Origin: Nocardioidaceae bacterium
GTDB lineage: Bacteria > Actinomycetota > Actinomycetes > Propionibacteriales > Nocardioidaceae
Reading direction: 5' to 3'
Length of the DNA stretch: 15,493 nt
Assembly (NCBI GenBank): GCA_013811715.1
Contig: JACCUS010000088.1
Span: 1-15,493, forward strand
This document shows, in pieces, positions 1 to 6,414 of the stretch (its first letter is position 1; each line of letters starts with the position of its first letter). The notes beneath the pieces are model-generated. The model made no database searches. It was not told where the DNA came from and saw only the letters and a list, made by a program, of their open reading frames with translations. The position numbers and the translations under genes were made by a program.

Positions 1-725
1 AGGTGCTGATGCGCCAGGCAGCCGAGATGGGGGCCACCATCGCGCGAGAGGGTCTGGAATTCGGAGTCCTGCGCCGCAAGGCGGGGGTCGGCGGTCAGCT
101 GGTCACCTTCCAGGGCCTGGGAGCGACGTACGACGACGTCTTCGTGCCCCTCCACGGTCCCCACCAGGCGCACAACGCGGCCTGCGCCATCGCCGCCGCG
201 GAGGCGTTCGCCGGAGGCAGGGCGCTCGACGGAGGGCTCGATGTGGAGGTCGTACGGGAGGCGCTCGGGCAGGTGGTCTCACCGGCGAGGATGGAGGTCG
301 TCCGACGCTCACCCGCGATCGTCCTCGACGCCGCGCACAACCCACACGGTGCCCGCGCGAGCGCCGAGACGGTTCGAGAGGCATTCTCGTTCGCACCACT
401 CATCGGCGTCGTCGGGGTGATGGCCGACAAGGACGTCGAGGGCGTGCTCGAGGCGTTCGAGCCGGTGTTGGCGACGATCGTGTGTACGCAGAACTCGACG
501 CACCGCTCGATGCCGGCGGAGGAGTTGGCCGAGGTGGCGCGGGGGATCTTCGGGTCGGACCGGGTCGAGGTGGTCCCACGGCTCGACGACGCCATCGAGA
601 GGGCGGTGGGGCTCGCGGAGGCGCCCGACTCCGAGGGGATCGGCGTCGGCAGCGGCGGCGTGCTGGTGACCGGCTCGGTCATCACGGCCGGTGAGGCCCG
701 GATGTTGCTGGGAGGCAGCCGCTGA
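1..725 (+). CDS. folC: Bifunctional folylpolyglutamate synthase / dihydrofolate synthase, C-terminal part (5' truncated by window)
   Basis: This enzyme adds glutamate to folates (and to dihydropteroate in bifunctional forms) using ATP in the cytoplasm, which retains folate cofactors in the cell. The reading frame is open at the left edge, so only about 240 C-terminal residues are present and the N-terminal ATP-binding P-loop lies outside. Visible family marks are the HNAACAIAAAEAF helix at the end of the Mur-ligase central domain and the DAAHNPHGARA motif (bases about 325-360) that opens the C-terminal ligase domain. The GVVGVMADKD segment and the closing VTGSVITAGEAR strand are also typical. 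The stop TGA overlaps the next gene's ATG by one base (TGATG), so the two are probably translationally coupled. In actinobacteria folC commonly lies before a DUF4233 gene and ndk, as here. No frameshift or missing motif is seen in the part available. Confidence 0.95.
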   Translation, partial: VLMRQAAEMGATIAREGLEFGVLRRKAGVGGQLVTFQGLGATYDDVFVPLHGPHQAHNAACAIAAAEAFAGGRALDGGLDVEVVREALGQVVSPARMEVVRRSPAIVLDAAHNPHGARASAETVREAFSFAPLIGVVGVMADKDVEGVLEAFEPVLATIVCTQNSTHRSMPAEELAEVARGIFGSDRVEVVPRLDDAIERAVGLAEAPDSEGIGVGSGGVLVTGSVITAGEARMLLGGSR

Positions 726-1072
726 TGCGTTCGCCTCGGCGGACGATGTGCGCCTCGGTGCTGGGATTCGAGTCCATCGTGCTCGGGCTGGTCACGCCGG
801 TCCTCATCCAGGTCGAGGGAGTCTCCACGCCCGCCGGTCTGGTGATGGGGCTCGGGCTGGCGGTGGCGGCCGTCGTGATCGCCGGTCTGCTGCGGTCGGA
901 GTGGGCCTACTTTTTGGGGTTCGTGTTACAGGTGGCGGCGCTGGCCCTGGGGTTCTTCGTACCGGTGATGTTCGTGCTGGGGGTGGCGTTCGGGGCGCTG
1001 TGGAGCGCGGCCTACCTGCTCGGCCGAAAGATCGAGATCGAAAGCGCCGACCGATCGACGTCGGGCCACTGA
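725..1072 (+). CDS. DUF4233 family small membrane protein
   Basis: This is a 115-residue hydrophobic protein with about four predicted membrane helices (roughly residues 10-30, 36-57, 61-78 and 80-101). It ends in a short charged tail after the LLGRKIEIE segment. The alternating hydrophobic pattern, the length and the position directly after folC match the actinobacterial DUF4233 family. Its function is unknown; I infer only an inner-membrane location. The ATG overlaps the folC stop by one base, so it probably shares the folC transcript. Ndk begins 34 bases downstream and seems to have its own promoter. The family assignment rests on context and the GFFVPVMFVLG...W...LLGRKI pattern, not on a database search. 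Confidence 0.85.
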   Translation: MRSPRRTMCASVLGFESIVLGLVTPVLIQVEGVSTPAGLVMGLGLAVAAVVIAGLLRSEWAYFLGFVLQVAALALGFFVPVMFVLGVAFGALWSAAYLLGRKIEIESADRSTSGH

Positions 1073-1093
1073 GTCGCAGTCCCCTCCAGTGGC

Positions 1094-1106
1094 TAGGCTG
1101 CTCGGC
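1094..1106 (+). promoter_or_regulatory. Probable leaderless -10 element for ndk
   Basis: TAGGCT at 1094-1099 fits the actinobacterial -10 pattern TANNNT and ends seven bases before the ndk ATG, so transcription would start at or next to the A of the start codon. No Shine-Dalgarno sequence is visible before this ATG, which agrees with a leaderless message. A -35 match is weak (TGAGTC at 1070-1075, spacer 18). This is inference from spacing. Confidence 0.45.
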
Positions 1107-1532
1107 ATGGTCCAGCGGACGCTCCTCGTACTCAAGCCCGACACCGTACGGCGTGGGCTGGTTGGGAATGTGCTCGCCCGGTTCGAGGCCAAGGGGCTGA
1201 CGATCGTGGCGATGGACCAGCGCACTATCACGGCCGAGTTCGCAGATCAGCACTACGCCGAGCATGTCGAGCGGGACTTCTACCCTCCGCTGCGCGACTT
1301 CGTCACCAGCGGCCCGCTGGTCGCGGCCGTGTTGGAGGGCGATGAGGCGGTCGAGGTCGTCCGCGCGATCAACGGCGCCACCGATGGCCGCAAGGCGGCG
1401 CCGGGGACGATTCGGGGCGACCACAGCCTCTCCAACCGGGAGAACCTCGTGCACGGCTCCGACTCGGCGGACTCGGCGAAGCGTGAGATCGCCCTCTGGT
1501 TCCCTGCCCTGGACGCCTCTCCGGCCGGCTAG
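1107..1532 (+). CDS. ndk: Nucleoside diphosphate kinase
   Basis: Ndk transfers the gamma phosphate of ATP to nucleoside diphosphates through a phosphohistidine intermediate and balances NTP and dNTP pools in the cytoplasm. The 141-residue product has the family's usual length. It opens with RTLLVLKPDTVRRGL, in which K10 is the conserved phosphate-binding lysine. It contains HYAEH and the NLVHGSDS active-site motif with catalytic H116, plus the GTIRGD nucleotide-binding segment at 100-105. I chose ATG 1107 over an in-frame GTG at 1089 because family members start just before this RTL..KPD strand and because a -10-like hexamer sits right before the ATG. The stop codon lies within the stem of a short hairpin shared with the convergent gene. 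No odd residues were found. Confidence 0.97.
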   Translation: MVQRTLLVLKPDTVRRGLVGNVLARFEAKGLTIVAMDQRTITAEFADQHYAEHVERDFYPPLRDFVTSGPLVAAVLEGDEAVEVVRAINGATDGRKAAPGTIRGDHSLSNRENLVHGSDSADSAKREIALWFPALDASPAG

Positions 1533-1549
1533 CGGGGGTAGCCCGCTAG
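1529..1549. terminator. Short hairpin between convergent genes containing both stop codons
   Basis: CTAGCGGG (1529-1536) and CCCGCTAG (1542-1549) form a perfect 8-bp stem with a 5-base loop. The TAG stop of ndk (1530-1532) and the TAG stop of the opposite-strand NTF2-like gene (1546-1548) lie symmetrically in the two arms. There is no U-tract, as is common in high-GC actinobacteria, so a bidirectional terminator role is likely but inferred. Confidence 0.55.
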
Positions 1550-1938
1550 AGCGACGGCACGTCTTCGAGCGTCTCGAAGCGGGCGATCGACGTCACCAGC
1601 CCGTTGCCGACGGTGAAGACGCACCAGGTGTCAGTGGGCGCCACGGGAGAACCGTCGGGGGCCTCGGCGGCGGTCCAACGAGCGATCTCGGGTACGACGA
1701 AGCGACCCTCGACCTCCCGAAACTCCGCTTGCGGATCGAGCCGGATACCCGAGCGGGTGAGCCAGGTTCTGAGGAGGTCGTGGCCGTGGCCGACCCCGCG
1801 GGGCCCTTGCACAGCCACGTCCTCCGAGCACAGCAGGACCACCTGCTCGATGTCGCCGGCGTTGACCGCATCATGCCACTGGGCGAGGACGTCGGCCGGC
1901 GTGCTGGAGGCGGAGACGGAGTCGGGGTGTTCGCTCAT
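1546..1938 (-). CDS. NTF2-like / SnoaL-type small protein
   Basis: This 130-residue protein has the outline of the NTF2-like cone-fold superfamily. A first helix (ADVLAQWHDAVNAGDIEQVVLLCSE) is followed by DVAVQGPRGVGHGHDLLRTWL, in which the small molecule-binding cavity normally begins. Strands follow, ending in WCVFTVGNGLVTSIARFETLED. Members act as isomerases, cyclases or ligand-binding proteins; the substrate cannot be read from the sequence. Codon 1 is ATG at 1938. There is no clear Shine-Dalgarno site, but TAGTCT on the minus strand ends six bases before the ATG, suggesting a leaderless message separate from gntK, whose stop lies 42 bases upstream. The gene converges on ndk. I see no signal peptide and no metal-binding motif. 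Confidence 0.82.
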   Translation of the reverse strand: MSEHPDSVSASSTPADVLAQWHDAVNAGDIEQVVLLCSEDVAVQGPRGVGHGHDLLRTWLTRSGIRLDPQAEFREVEGRFVVPEIARWTAAEAPDGSPVAPTDTWCVFTVGNGLVTSIARFETLEDVPSL

Positions 1939-1944
1939 TGGCCC

Positions 1945-1950
1945 AGACTA
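1945..1950 (-). promoter_or_regulatory. Probable leaderless -10 element for the NTF2-like gene
   Basis: On the minus strand TAGTCT (1950 down to 1945) fits TANNNT and lies six bases before the ATG at 1938. This places a start point at the ATG itself. No convincing -35 is visible at 17-18 bases upstream, so the promoter is tentative. Confidence 0.4.
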
Positions 1951-1980
1951 TGGGCTCTCGTCGGCCGGTCGGGGACACCC

Positions 1981-2508
1981 TCAAGGCAGCGCCGAGCGGG
2001 CGGCGGCCACAGCCTCGTCGACCACCTCGTCGATCGTCTGTGTCACGTCGATCGTGACCCCGGACTCACCCGGGTCGAGCGGCTCGAGGGTGTCGAACTG
2101 AGACCTCAGCAGGGAGACGGGCATGTAGTGCTGGCGCGACTCCATCCGCTCCCGGAGCAGATCCTGGTCGCCGGACAGGTGGATGAAGAAGGTGTCCGGA
2201 TCTGCCTTGCGCAGCACGTCACGATAGACCTTTCGCAGCGCCGAGCAGGTGAGGACGGTCGACTGACCGGCAGCGCCGCGCTCCCTGGTCCAGCCCGCGA
2301 GCTCCTCCAGCCATGGCCAGCGGTCCTCGTCGGTGAGTGCCTCGCCAGACGACATCTTCTCGACGTTGGCCGGCGGGTGGTAGTCGTCGCCCTCGGCGAA
2401 AACGAGCTCGAGCTCGGCCACGAGCCGCTCTGCCACGGTGGTCTTGCCGACCCCAGCGACGCCCATCACGACGATGTGGCCTGCAGTTTTCGTCAAACCA
2501 CCGCCCAC
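1981..2508 (-). CDS. gntK: Gluconokinase
   Basis: GntK phosphorylates D-gluconate with ATP to 6-phosphogluconate, which enters the pentose phosphate pathway in the cytoplasm. The 175-residue product matches the family length. It has a Walker A motif GVAGVGKT (residues 16-23), then the GDDYHPPANVEKMSSG signature and LTDEDRWPWLEEL. TCSALRKVYRDVLR and RMESRQHYMPVSLLRSQF, with the conserved RxxR and SQF..LE segments, follow. The GTG at 2508 overlaps the permease stop by 16 bases. A TTG at 2496 would give the classic 4-base TTGA overlap and is an alternative start; neither has a strong Shine-Dalgarno site. Both imply coupling to the upstream permease gene. No gluconate regulator (GntR type) is seen nearby. 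Confidence 0.96.
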   Translation of the reverse strand: MGGGLTKTAGHIVVMGVAGVGKTTVAERLVAELELVFAEGDDYHPPANVEKMSSGEALTDEDRWPWLEELAGWTRERGAAGQSTVLTCSALRKVYRDVLRKADPDTFFIHLSGDQDLLRERMESRQHYMPVSLLRSQFDTLEPLDPGESGVTIDVTQTIDEVVDEAVAAARSALP

Positions 2509-3929
2509 AGTCCGAGGGCGATCACGAAGGCGCTGAGCCCTAGCGTCGTCTCCATCACGGTCCAGGTCTTCAGCGTGGTCTTCTCGTCCATCCCGAAGAA
2601 GCGGCTGACCAGCCAGAAGCCCGAGTCGTTGACGTGCGACAACACCGTGGCGCCGGCCGCGATGGCCATCACCAGCAGCGTGAGCTGGAACTCGCCGAGA
2701 TCTGCGGCCTTCACCGCGGGTGCGAGCAGCCCAGACGCCGTTGTTAACGCCACCGTGGCCGAGCCCTGGGCGACCCGCAGCAGCGTGGAGATCACGAACG
2801 CCTGCAAGATCAGCGACATGCCGAGGTCGGACAACGAGTCGCTGAGGGCAGTCCCGATGCCGCTGAGCTCGAGGACACCGCCGAACATGCCTCCCGCGCC
2901 GGTGATCAAGATGATCGAGCAGATCGGTCCCAATGCCTTGTCGAGGATCGAGCTGACGTCGGCCATCGACCCGTGCGGCCGACCGAGTACGACGATGGCG
3001 GCGATGACCGTGATCAACAGCGCCACCGTGGTCTCGCCGAGCAGCATCAAGAAGTCGACCCAGCCCTGGCCCTCCTCCAGCGTCCCGGCTGTGATGAGCG
3101 TCGCCAGCACCGTGTTGAAGGAGATCAGCACCAGCGGGAGTAGGAGGATGCCGAGCACCGTCGTGAAGGCAGGCGCCGTACGCGTCAGTGTCGTGCCGCC
3201 GCCGTCACCGCCACCGCTTTGCCCAGGCTTCGGACGATCGGCGTCGCGTCCGTCGTTCACGTCTCCGAACAGCGCGTCCGGCACCGAGATGTTGAACCGG
3301 GCGCCGAGGAACCGCGTCACGAGCATGACGCCGACGTACCAGGACGCGACTGCCACCGGGACACCGACGAGCAGGGTGAAGCCGATGTCGGCGCCAAGCA
3401 GCTCGGCGGCCGCCACCGGACCGGGGTGTGGTGGCACCAGCGCATGCATGGCCGCGAAGGCACCGGCGGCCGGCAGCGCGTAGAACAGCAGTGAGCCACC
3501 GAAGCGACGTGCCACCGTCAAGATGATCGGCAAGAAGACGACCAGTCCGGCGTCGAAGAAGATCGGGAAGCCGAACAGCAGGGCCGCGACCCCCAGCGCG
3601 AACGGCGCCCGCTTCTCACCGAAACGGTTGATGAGCGTGTCGGCCAGCACCTGGGCCCCGCCCGTCACCTCCAGCAGGCGGCCGATCATCACACCGAACC
3701 CGACCAGCAACGCGACGGAGCCGATGGTGTCGGCGAAACCGAACAGCAGCACGTCGGGGATGTCACCGACCGGGAAGCCGGCCGCCAGCGCGGTCAGCAC
3801 GCTCACCAGAACCAAGGACACGAACGCGTGCAGCTTGACCTTCATGATCAAGAAGAGCAGCAGAGCGACGGCGGCTGCGGCGATCAGCAGCAGGACTGTA
3901 GTCGAATAGGCCGGTTCGATTGCTTCCAC
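2493..3929 (-). CDS. gntP: Gluconate:H+ symporter, GntP family
   Basis: GntP permeases import gluconate or related sugar acids with protons across the inner membrane. The 478-residue product is hydrophobic throughout, with about 12-14 segments. It carries GFPIFFDAGLVVFLPI (residues about 120-135), the GAGGMFGGVLELSGI loop, QGSATVALTTASG and SHVNDSGFWLVSRFF, all family hallmarks. A glycine-rich loop (PGQSGGGDGGGTT) links the two halves. The frame stays open upstream to 4067, but I chose GTG 3929 because GGAGG (3939-3935) sits five bases before it and because the upstream part is polar and runs into the divergent methyltransferase gene. It overlaps gntK downstream, forming a transport-and-kinase pair. 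The exact substrate (gluconate versus another aldonate) is inferred from gntK. Confidence 0.95.
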   Translation of the reverse strand: MEAIEPAYSTTVLLLIAAAAVALLLFLIMKVKLHAFVSLVLVSVLTALAAGFPVGDIPDVLLFGFADTIGSVALLVGFGVMIGRLLEVTGGAQVLADTLINRFGEKRAPFALGVAALLFGFPIFFDAGLVVFLPIILTVARRFGGSLLFYALPAAGAFAAMHALVPPHPGPVAAAELLGADIGFTLLVGVPVAVASWYVGVMLVTRFLGARFNISVPDALFGDVNDGRDADRPKPGQSGGGDGGGTTLTRTAPAFTTVLGILLLPLVLISFNTVLATLITAGTLEEGQGWVDFLMLLGETTVALLITVIAAIVVLGRPHGSMADVSSILDKALGPICSIILITGAGGMFGGVLELSGIGTALSDSLSDLGMSLILQAFVISTLLRVAQGSATVALTTASGLLAPAVKAADLGEFQLTLLVMAIAAGATVLSHVNDSGFWLVSRFFGMDEKTTLKTWTVMETTLGLSAFVIALGLWAVV

Positions 3930-3934
3930 GAGCA

Positions 3935-3939
3935 CCTCC
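3935..3939 (-). promoter_or_regulatory. Ribosome binding site deciding the gntP start
   Basis: GGAGG on the minus strand lies five bases before GTG 3929. The G at 3935 also begins an earlier in-frame GTG (3935-3933), but that codon has no binding site of its own, so the downstream GTG is favoured. Confidence 0.7.
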
Positions 3940-3978
3940 GAGCATCTCACCCGGGCGGCGTCCGGGTCCTGCCGCTCC

Positions 3979-4008
3979 ACATTGCCGCAGCCGGCCGACC
4001 CGCGACAA
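3979..4008 (-). promoter_or_regulatory. Weak candidate promoter for gntP-gntK
   Basis: On the minus strand TTGTCG (4008-4003) and CAATGT (3984-3979) are 18 bases apart, some 50 bases upstream of the gntP start. The -10 match is poor, and this is the best candidate I could find in the 136-base divergent region 3930-4065. Apart from this and the palindrome at 4061 I see nothing else in that region. Confidence 0.25.
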
Positions 4009-4060
4009 GCGCAACGCGCCGAAATCGGTTGCCTCTCTGGCGGTGGTTTGGAACGCTCGC

Positions 4061-4072
4061 ATCGCATGCGAT
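4061..4072. repeat. Perfect 12-bp palindrome spanning the methyltransferase start codon
   Basis: ATCGCATGCGAT reads the same on both strands, and its centre is the ATG (4066-4068) of the methyltransferase gene. A site here could act as an operator or block translation initiation. No known regulator consensus was recognised, and short GC-rich palindromes do arise by chance. Confidence 0.5.
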
Positions 4073-4830
4073 CCGCCGACCTGTTCGATCGTCTTGCTCC
4101 GGGCTACGACGAGCTGTTGCCGTTCTTCTCGTCCTTCGGGCGGGAGATCGTCGCCGTGCTCGATCCGGCGCCTGCTTCAGAGCTGCTCGACGTCGGGGCG
4201 GGACGTGGCGCGGTGTCCGCGGCCGCCGTGAGCAGCGGTTGTCGGGTCACTGCTGTTGATGCCGCACCGCACATGGTCGAACTGCTCTGGCGGGAGCATC
4301 CCGACGTCGTCGCTCGCGTCATGGACGCCGAGAGCCTGGACTTCCCGACGGACTCCTTCGACATCGCGGTCGGCGCGTTTGTCATCCACCTCGTCGACAA
4401 CCCGGCTGCGGCATTGTCGGAGGTACGCCGAGTGCTGCGGCCCGGCGGAGTCGTGGCCGTGACGATGCCCGGCCCGTACGAGGACGGCGGCCGGTGGGAC
4501 CGCTTCAACGCGCTGGTCGCCGAGTACGAAGCCCGAGTAAGCACAGGTGAACCATTCGGGCGGCCGCTGGATGTGGCCGTGGCGTTGCGGGCGGCGGGGT
4601 TCGTCGACGTACACGAGGAGCATGTCGAGGTGCACCTGCCGGTCGAGTCGCCGCTGCGGCTCTGGGACTTCCAGATGTCGCACGGGTTCGCGGGCTTCGT
4701 GGAGTCGCTGGACCACGAGGACGCCACCGAGCTCCGGCGTCGCGCCTTGGCCGAGCTGGACCGGATGCGGGCCGACGGCGGAATCGTCCTCGACCGCGGC
4801 GCGACAATCCACGTGGCCCGGGTCCCGTGA
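4066..4830 (+). CDS. Class I SAM-dependent methyltransferase
   Basis: This 254-residue cytoplasmic enzyme has the class I (UbiE/methyltransferase-11-like) Rossmann fold. Motif I is LLDVGAGRGAVSA (from about residue 40), followed by an acidic residue at the end of strand 2 (D65 in VTAVDAAPHMVELL) that would bind the ribose of SAM. Then come DAESLDFPTDSFDIAVGAFVIHLV (motifs II/III) and VRRVLRPGGVVAVTMPGP (post-III). The N-terminal SADLFDRLAPGYDELLPFF is the usual helical lid. The substrate cannot be predicted. I chose ATG 4066 because family proteins start near this LFDRLAPGYD helix; an in-frame start at 3982 would add 28 polar residues and intrude on the gntP promoter region. It is divergent from gntP and convergent with the MFS gene. 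There is no clear Shine-Dalgarno site. Confidence 0.93.
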   Translation: MRSADLFDRLAPGYDELLPFFSSFGREIVAVLDPAPASELLDVGAGRGAVSAAAVSSGCRVTAVDAAPHMVELLWREHPDVVARVMDAESLDFPTDSFDIAVGAFVIHLVDNPAAALSEVRRVLRPGGVVAVTMPGPYEDGGRWDRFNALVAEYEARVSTGEPFGRPLDVAVALRAAGFVDVHEEHVEVHLPVESPLRLWDFQMSHGFAGFVESLDHEDATELRRRALAELDRMRADGGIVLDRGATIHVARVP

Positions 4831-4883
4831 CAGCATCTGCGCCGCAGACCCGTCCCGCCACCCCGACCCCCGCCTCCCCGGAG

Positions 4884-4935
4884 TTGCGGGAAAGTTGCTG
4901 TCGACACGCCGCGGGAAGCTCCGACATTCCCGCAA
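4884..4935. repeat. Nested inverted-repeat module A with two competing stems
   Basis: TTGCGGGAA (4884-4892) is perfectly complementary to TTCCCGCAA (4927-4935). The same 3' arm can instead pair with a second copy, GCGGGAA (4911-4917), giving a 7-bp stem with a 9-base loop. Two 5' arms therefore compete for one 3' arm. The module lies about 50 bases after the methyltransferase stop. It could be a terminator, a REP-like dispersed element or a structured RNA. Confidence 0.6.
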
Positions 4936-4962
4936 ATCGCGGACGGGCTGGGCGGTATGCCG

Positions 4963-5018
4963 CGAGATGCTTGAGAATGCTGATTCGTTGAGCCAGCACA
5001 GCATTCTCACGCATCTCG
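4963..5018. repeat. Long hairpin (19 of 20 bp) module B between convergent genes
   Basis: The arms 4963-4982 (CGAGATGCTTGAGAATGCTG) and 4999-5018 (CAGCATTCTCACGCATCTCG) pair over 20 positions with one T-C mismatch (4971/5010) around a 16-base loop. CAGCA occurs twice in tandem (4994-4998 and 4999-5003), so the top of the stem has two possible registers. It lies between the stops of the methyltransferase (+) and MFS (-) genes. It has no U-tract. A bidirectional terminator or a dispersed palindromic element are both possible. The rest of the gap 4831-5104 holds nothing else I can support. Confidence 0.7.
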
Positions 5019-5104
5019 ACTCGACACCGCCTGGGGAGCCGCCCGCCGGTTGGGACAGCTTCCTCGCTCTGGGGGGTTCGTACGCCGCGGCCAGGCGGCG
5101 ACGG

Positions 5105-6334
5105 TCAGCCCGGCATGGCGTGCCGGGCGTCGCATCTTTGTGCGAGGGGCCGCCTGAGCAGCAGTTGCCCCACTGCGAGTGTCGAGCAGAGCACGGCACA
5201 GCCCAGCCACAGCGTGGTGGCACCGGCCCGGTCGAAGAGCGTCGTCCCGAGCAGCGGCCCCACGACCGCCGCGACGCCCCAGCTGACGCCGTACACCGCC
5301 AGATAGCGCCCCCGTGCGGCGGTCGGGGCGAGGTCGGCGACCACGGCCTGAGCTCGGCCGAGCAGGACCAGGTCGCCCAGGCTAGACACGACGGTGGCCA
5401 GCACGAAGCCGACGACAGAGTCGACGAAGCCGTAGGCAGCGAGACCGAGGCCGAGCAGCACGTATCCGCCGGCCAGCGCGGTCGTCGGGTCGTGCCGACG
5501 CAGCAGCGACGTACTCAGCAGGGGTTGGCCGACCACGATCGTCGCCGCGGAAACGGTCAGCAGAAGCCCCAGCTGGTGGGCGCCGAGCCCGCGGTCGAGG
5601 AGGGTCAGCGGGAGGGTCACGACGAGCTGCAGGTAGACGACGGCGAAGCCGGTCCCGGTGGCGAGCAGCGCTAGCAGCAACCGATCCCGCCAGGGACTCC
5701 GGCTCGCCGTGCCGTCGGAGGCATCCGCGGTGGGTCTGCCTCCCGGGAGCGTCAGCCGCACCAGCAGCGCGCACAACAGACAGCTCACGGCGTCCGCCAC
5801 GAAGAGCAGGCGCAGGTCGACCTGACCGAGGGCCACGGCCATCAGCCCCGCCGCCATCCCGGCCAGGGCGAGCCCGGACGCCATCAGGCCGTATGCGGCG
5901 GGTCGATCGGGGCCGTCGACCACGTCCGCGATCATCGCCTGGCTGGGCGATTCGTAGATCTCGAACGCCAACCCGAGCAGGACCGCCGCTCCCGCCGCCT
6001 GTCTCACATCAGTGGCGCCGGCGACCAGCAGCTGGCCTGCGGCGCACCCGACCAGGCCGGCAACGATCGTCGTACGTCGACCGAGGTGGTCGGCGAGCCA
6101 GCCGCCGAACAGCCGGGAGGGGATCGTGGCGAGGCCGAACAGGGCCATCACCAGCCCTGCCTGCCCGACCGAGGCGCCGAAGCTCTGCGTCAGCAGCACG
6201 GTCAGGAACGGCAGCGTGAACGCACCCAGCCGGTTGACCGAACGCGCCGCCACCAGCAGCCAGACGACTCGCGGCATCCGTCGCCAGCCGGCCGGCGGAC
6301 GCCGGCGTGAGCCGGTGCCGAGATCGCTGCTCAA
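5105..6334 (-). CDS. Major facilitator superfamily (MFS) transporter, probable drug/metabolite exporter
   Basis: The 409-residue protein has about 12 hydrophobic segments in two halves joined by a polar loop (PGGRPTADASDGTASRSPWR, near residue 200), the standard MFS layout. The loop between helices 2 and 3 carries motif A (GGWLADHLGRR, residues 77-87), typical of proton-driven exporters. SVNRLGAFTLPFLTVLLTQ in helix 1 and AFEIYESPSQAMIADVV in helices 4-5 resemble DHA1-type exporters. The substrate is unknown. The start is taken as TTG 6334, preceded by GAGGG four bases away; ATG 6277 (MPRVVWLL) is an alternative that removes a basic N-terminus. The gene is divergent from a CGNR-type regulator across an 80-base gap with dyad sequences, so regulation by that protein is plausible. 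The stop faces the methyltransferase across the repeat-bearing gap. Confidence 0.92.
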   Translation of the reverse strand: MSSDLGTGSRRRPPAGWRRMPRVVWLLVAARSVNRLGAFTLPFLTVLLTQSFGASVGQAGLVMALFGLATIPSRLFGGWLADHLGRRTTIVAGLVGCAAGQLLVAGATDVRQAAGAAVLLGLAFEIYESPSQAMIADVVDGPDRPAAYGLMASGLALAGMAAGLMAVALGQVDLRLLFVADAVSCLLCALLVRLTLPGGRPTADASDGTASRSPWRDRLLLALLATGTGFAVVYLQLVVTLPLTLLDRGLGAHQLGLLLTVSAATIVVGQPLLSTSLLRRHDPTTALAGGYVLLGLGLAAYGFVDSVVGFVLATVVSSLGDLVLLGRAQAVVADLAPTAARGRYLAVYGVSWGVAAVVGPLLGTTLFDRAGATTLWLGCAVLCSTLAVGQLLLRRPLAQRCDARHAMPG

Positions 6335-6414
6335 CTCGCCCTCTCAAGCCTGAATGACTGGCGTAAACGGTATAGTCAGGTACGCAGCCTAGACAGGGGT
6401 GATTGACTGGTCAA
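6335..6414. promoter_or_regulatory. Divergent control region between MFS transporter and CGNR regulator
   Basis: TATAGT at 6371-6376 is a good rightward -10 box, placing a start near 6383 and giving a leader of about 32 bases with AGGGG at 6395-6399. Its -35 is not clear. A leftward -10 could be TATACC on the minus strand (6374-6369), overlapping the first, so the two promoters would share bases. TTGAC-TG-GTCAA (6403-6414) is a 5-2-5 dyad ending right at the CGNR ATG. TGACT (6355-6359) and AGTCA (6374-6378) form a second, wider dyad across the -10 region. Together these suggest an operator region that could control both genes. Confidence 0.5.

Noticed and set aside
1264..3483. A 739-codon open frame on the + strand opposite the NTF2-like, gntK and gntP genes
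   Set aside because: It overlaps ndk and runs antisense to three genes with clear family motifs. Its product is low-complexity and has no recognisable domain, as expected for the complementary frame in high-GC DNA.
3930..4067. N-terminal extension of gntP to 4067
   Set aside because: The added 46 residues are polar and cysteine/arginine rich, unlike GntP permeases, and overlap the divergent methyltransferase start. GTG 3929 has a perfect GGAGG site.
4547..5674. A 375-codon + strand frame from within the methyltransferase through the repeat region into the MFS gene
   Set aside because: It runs in a different frame through one real gene and antisense to another, and crosses the palindromes. 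The translated product is rich in Arg, Gly and Gln without any domain.
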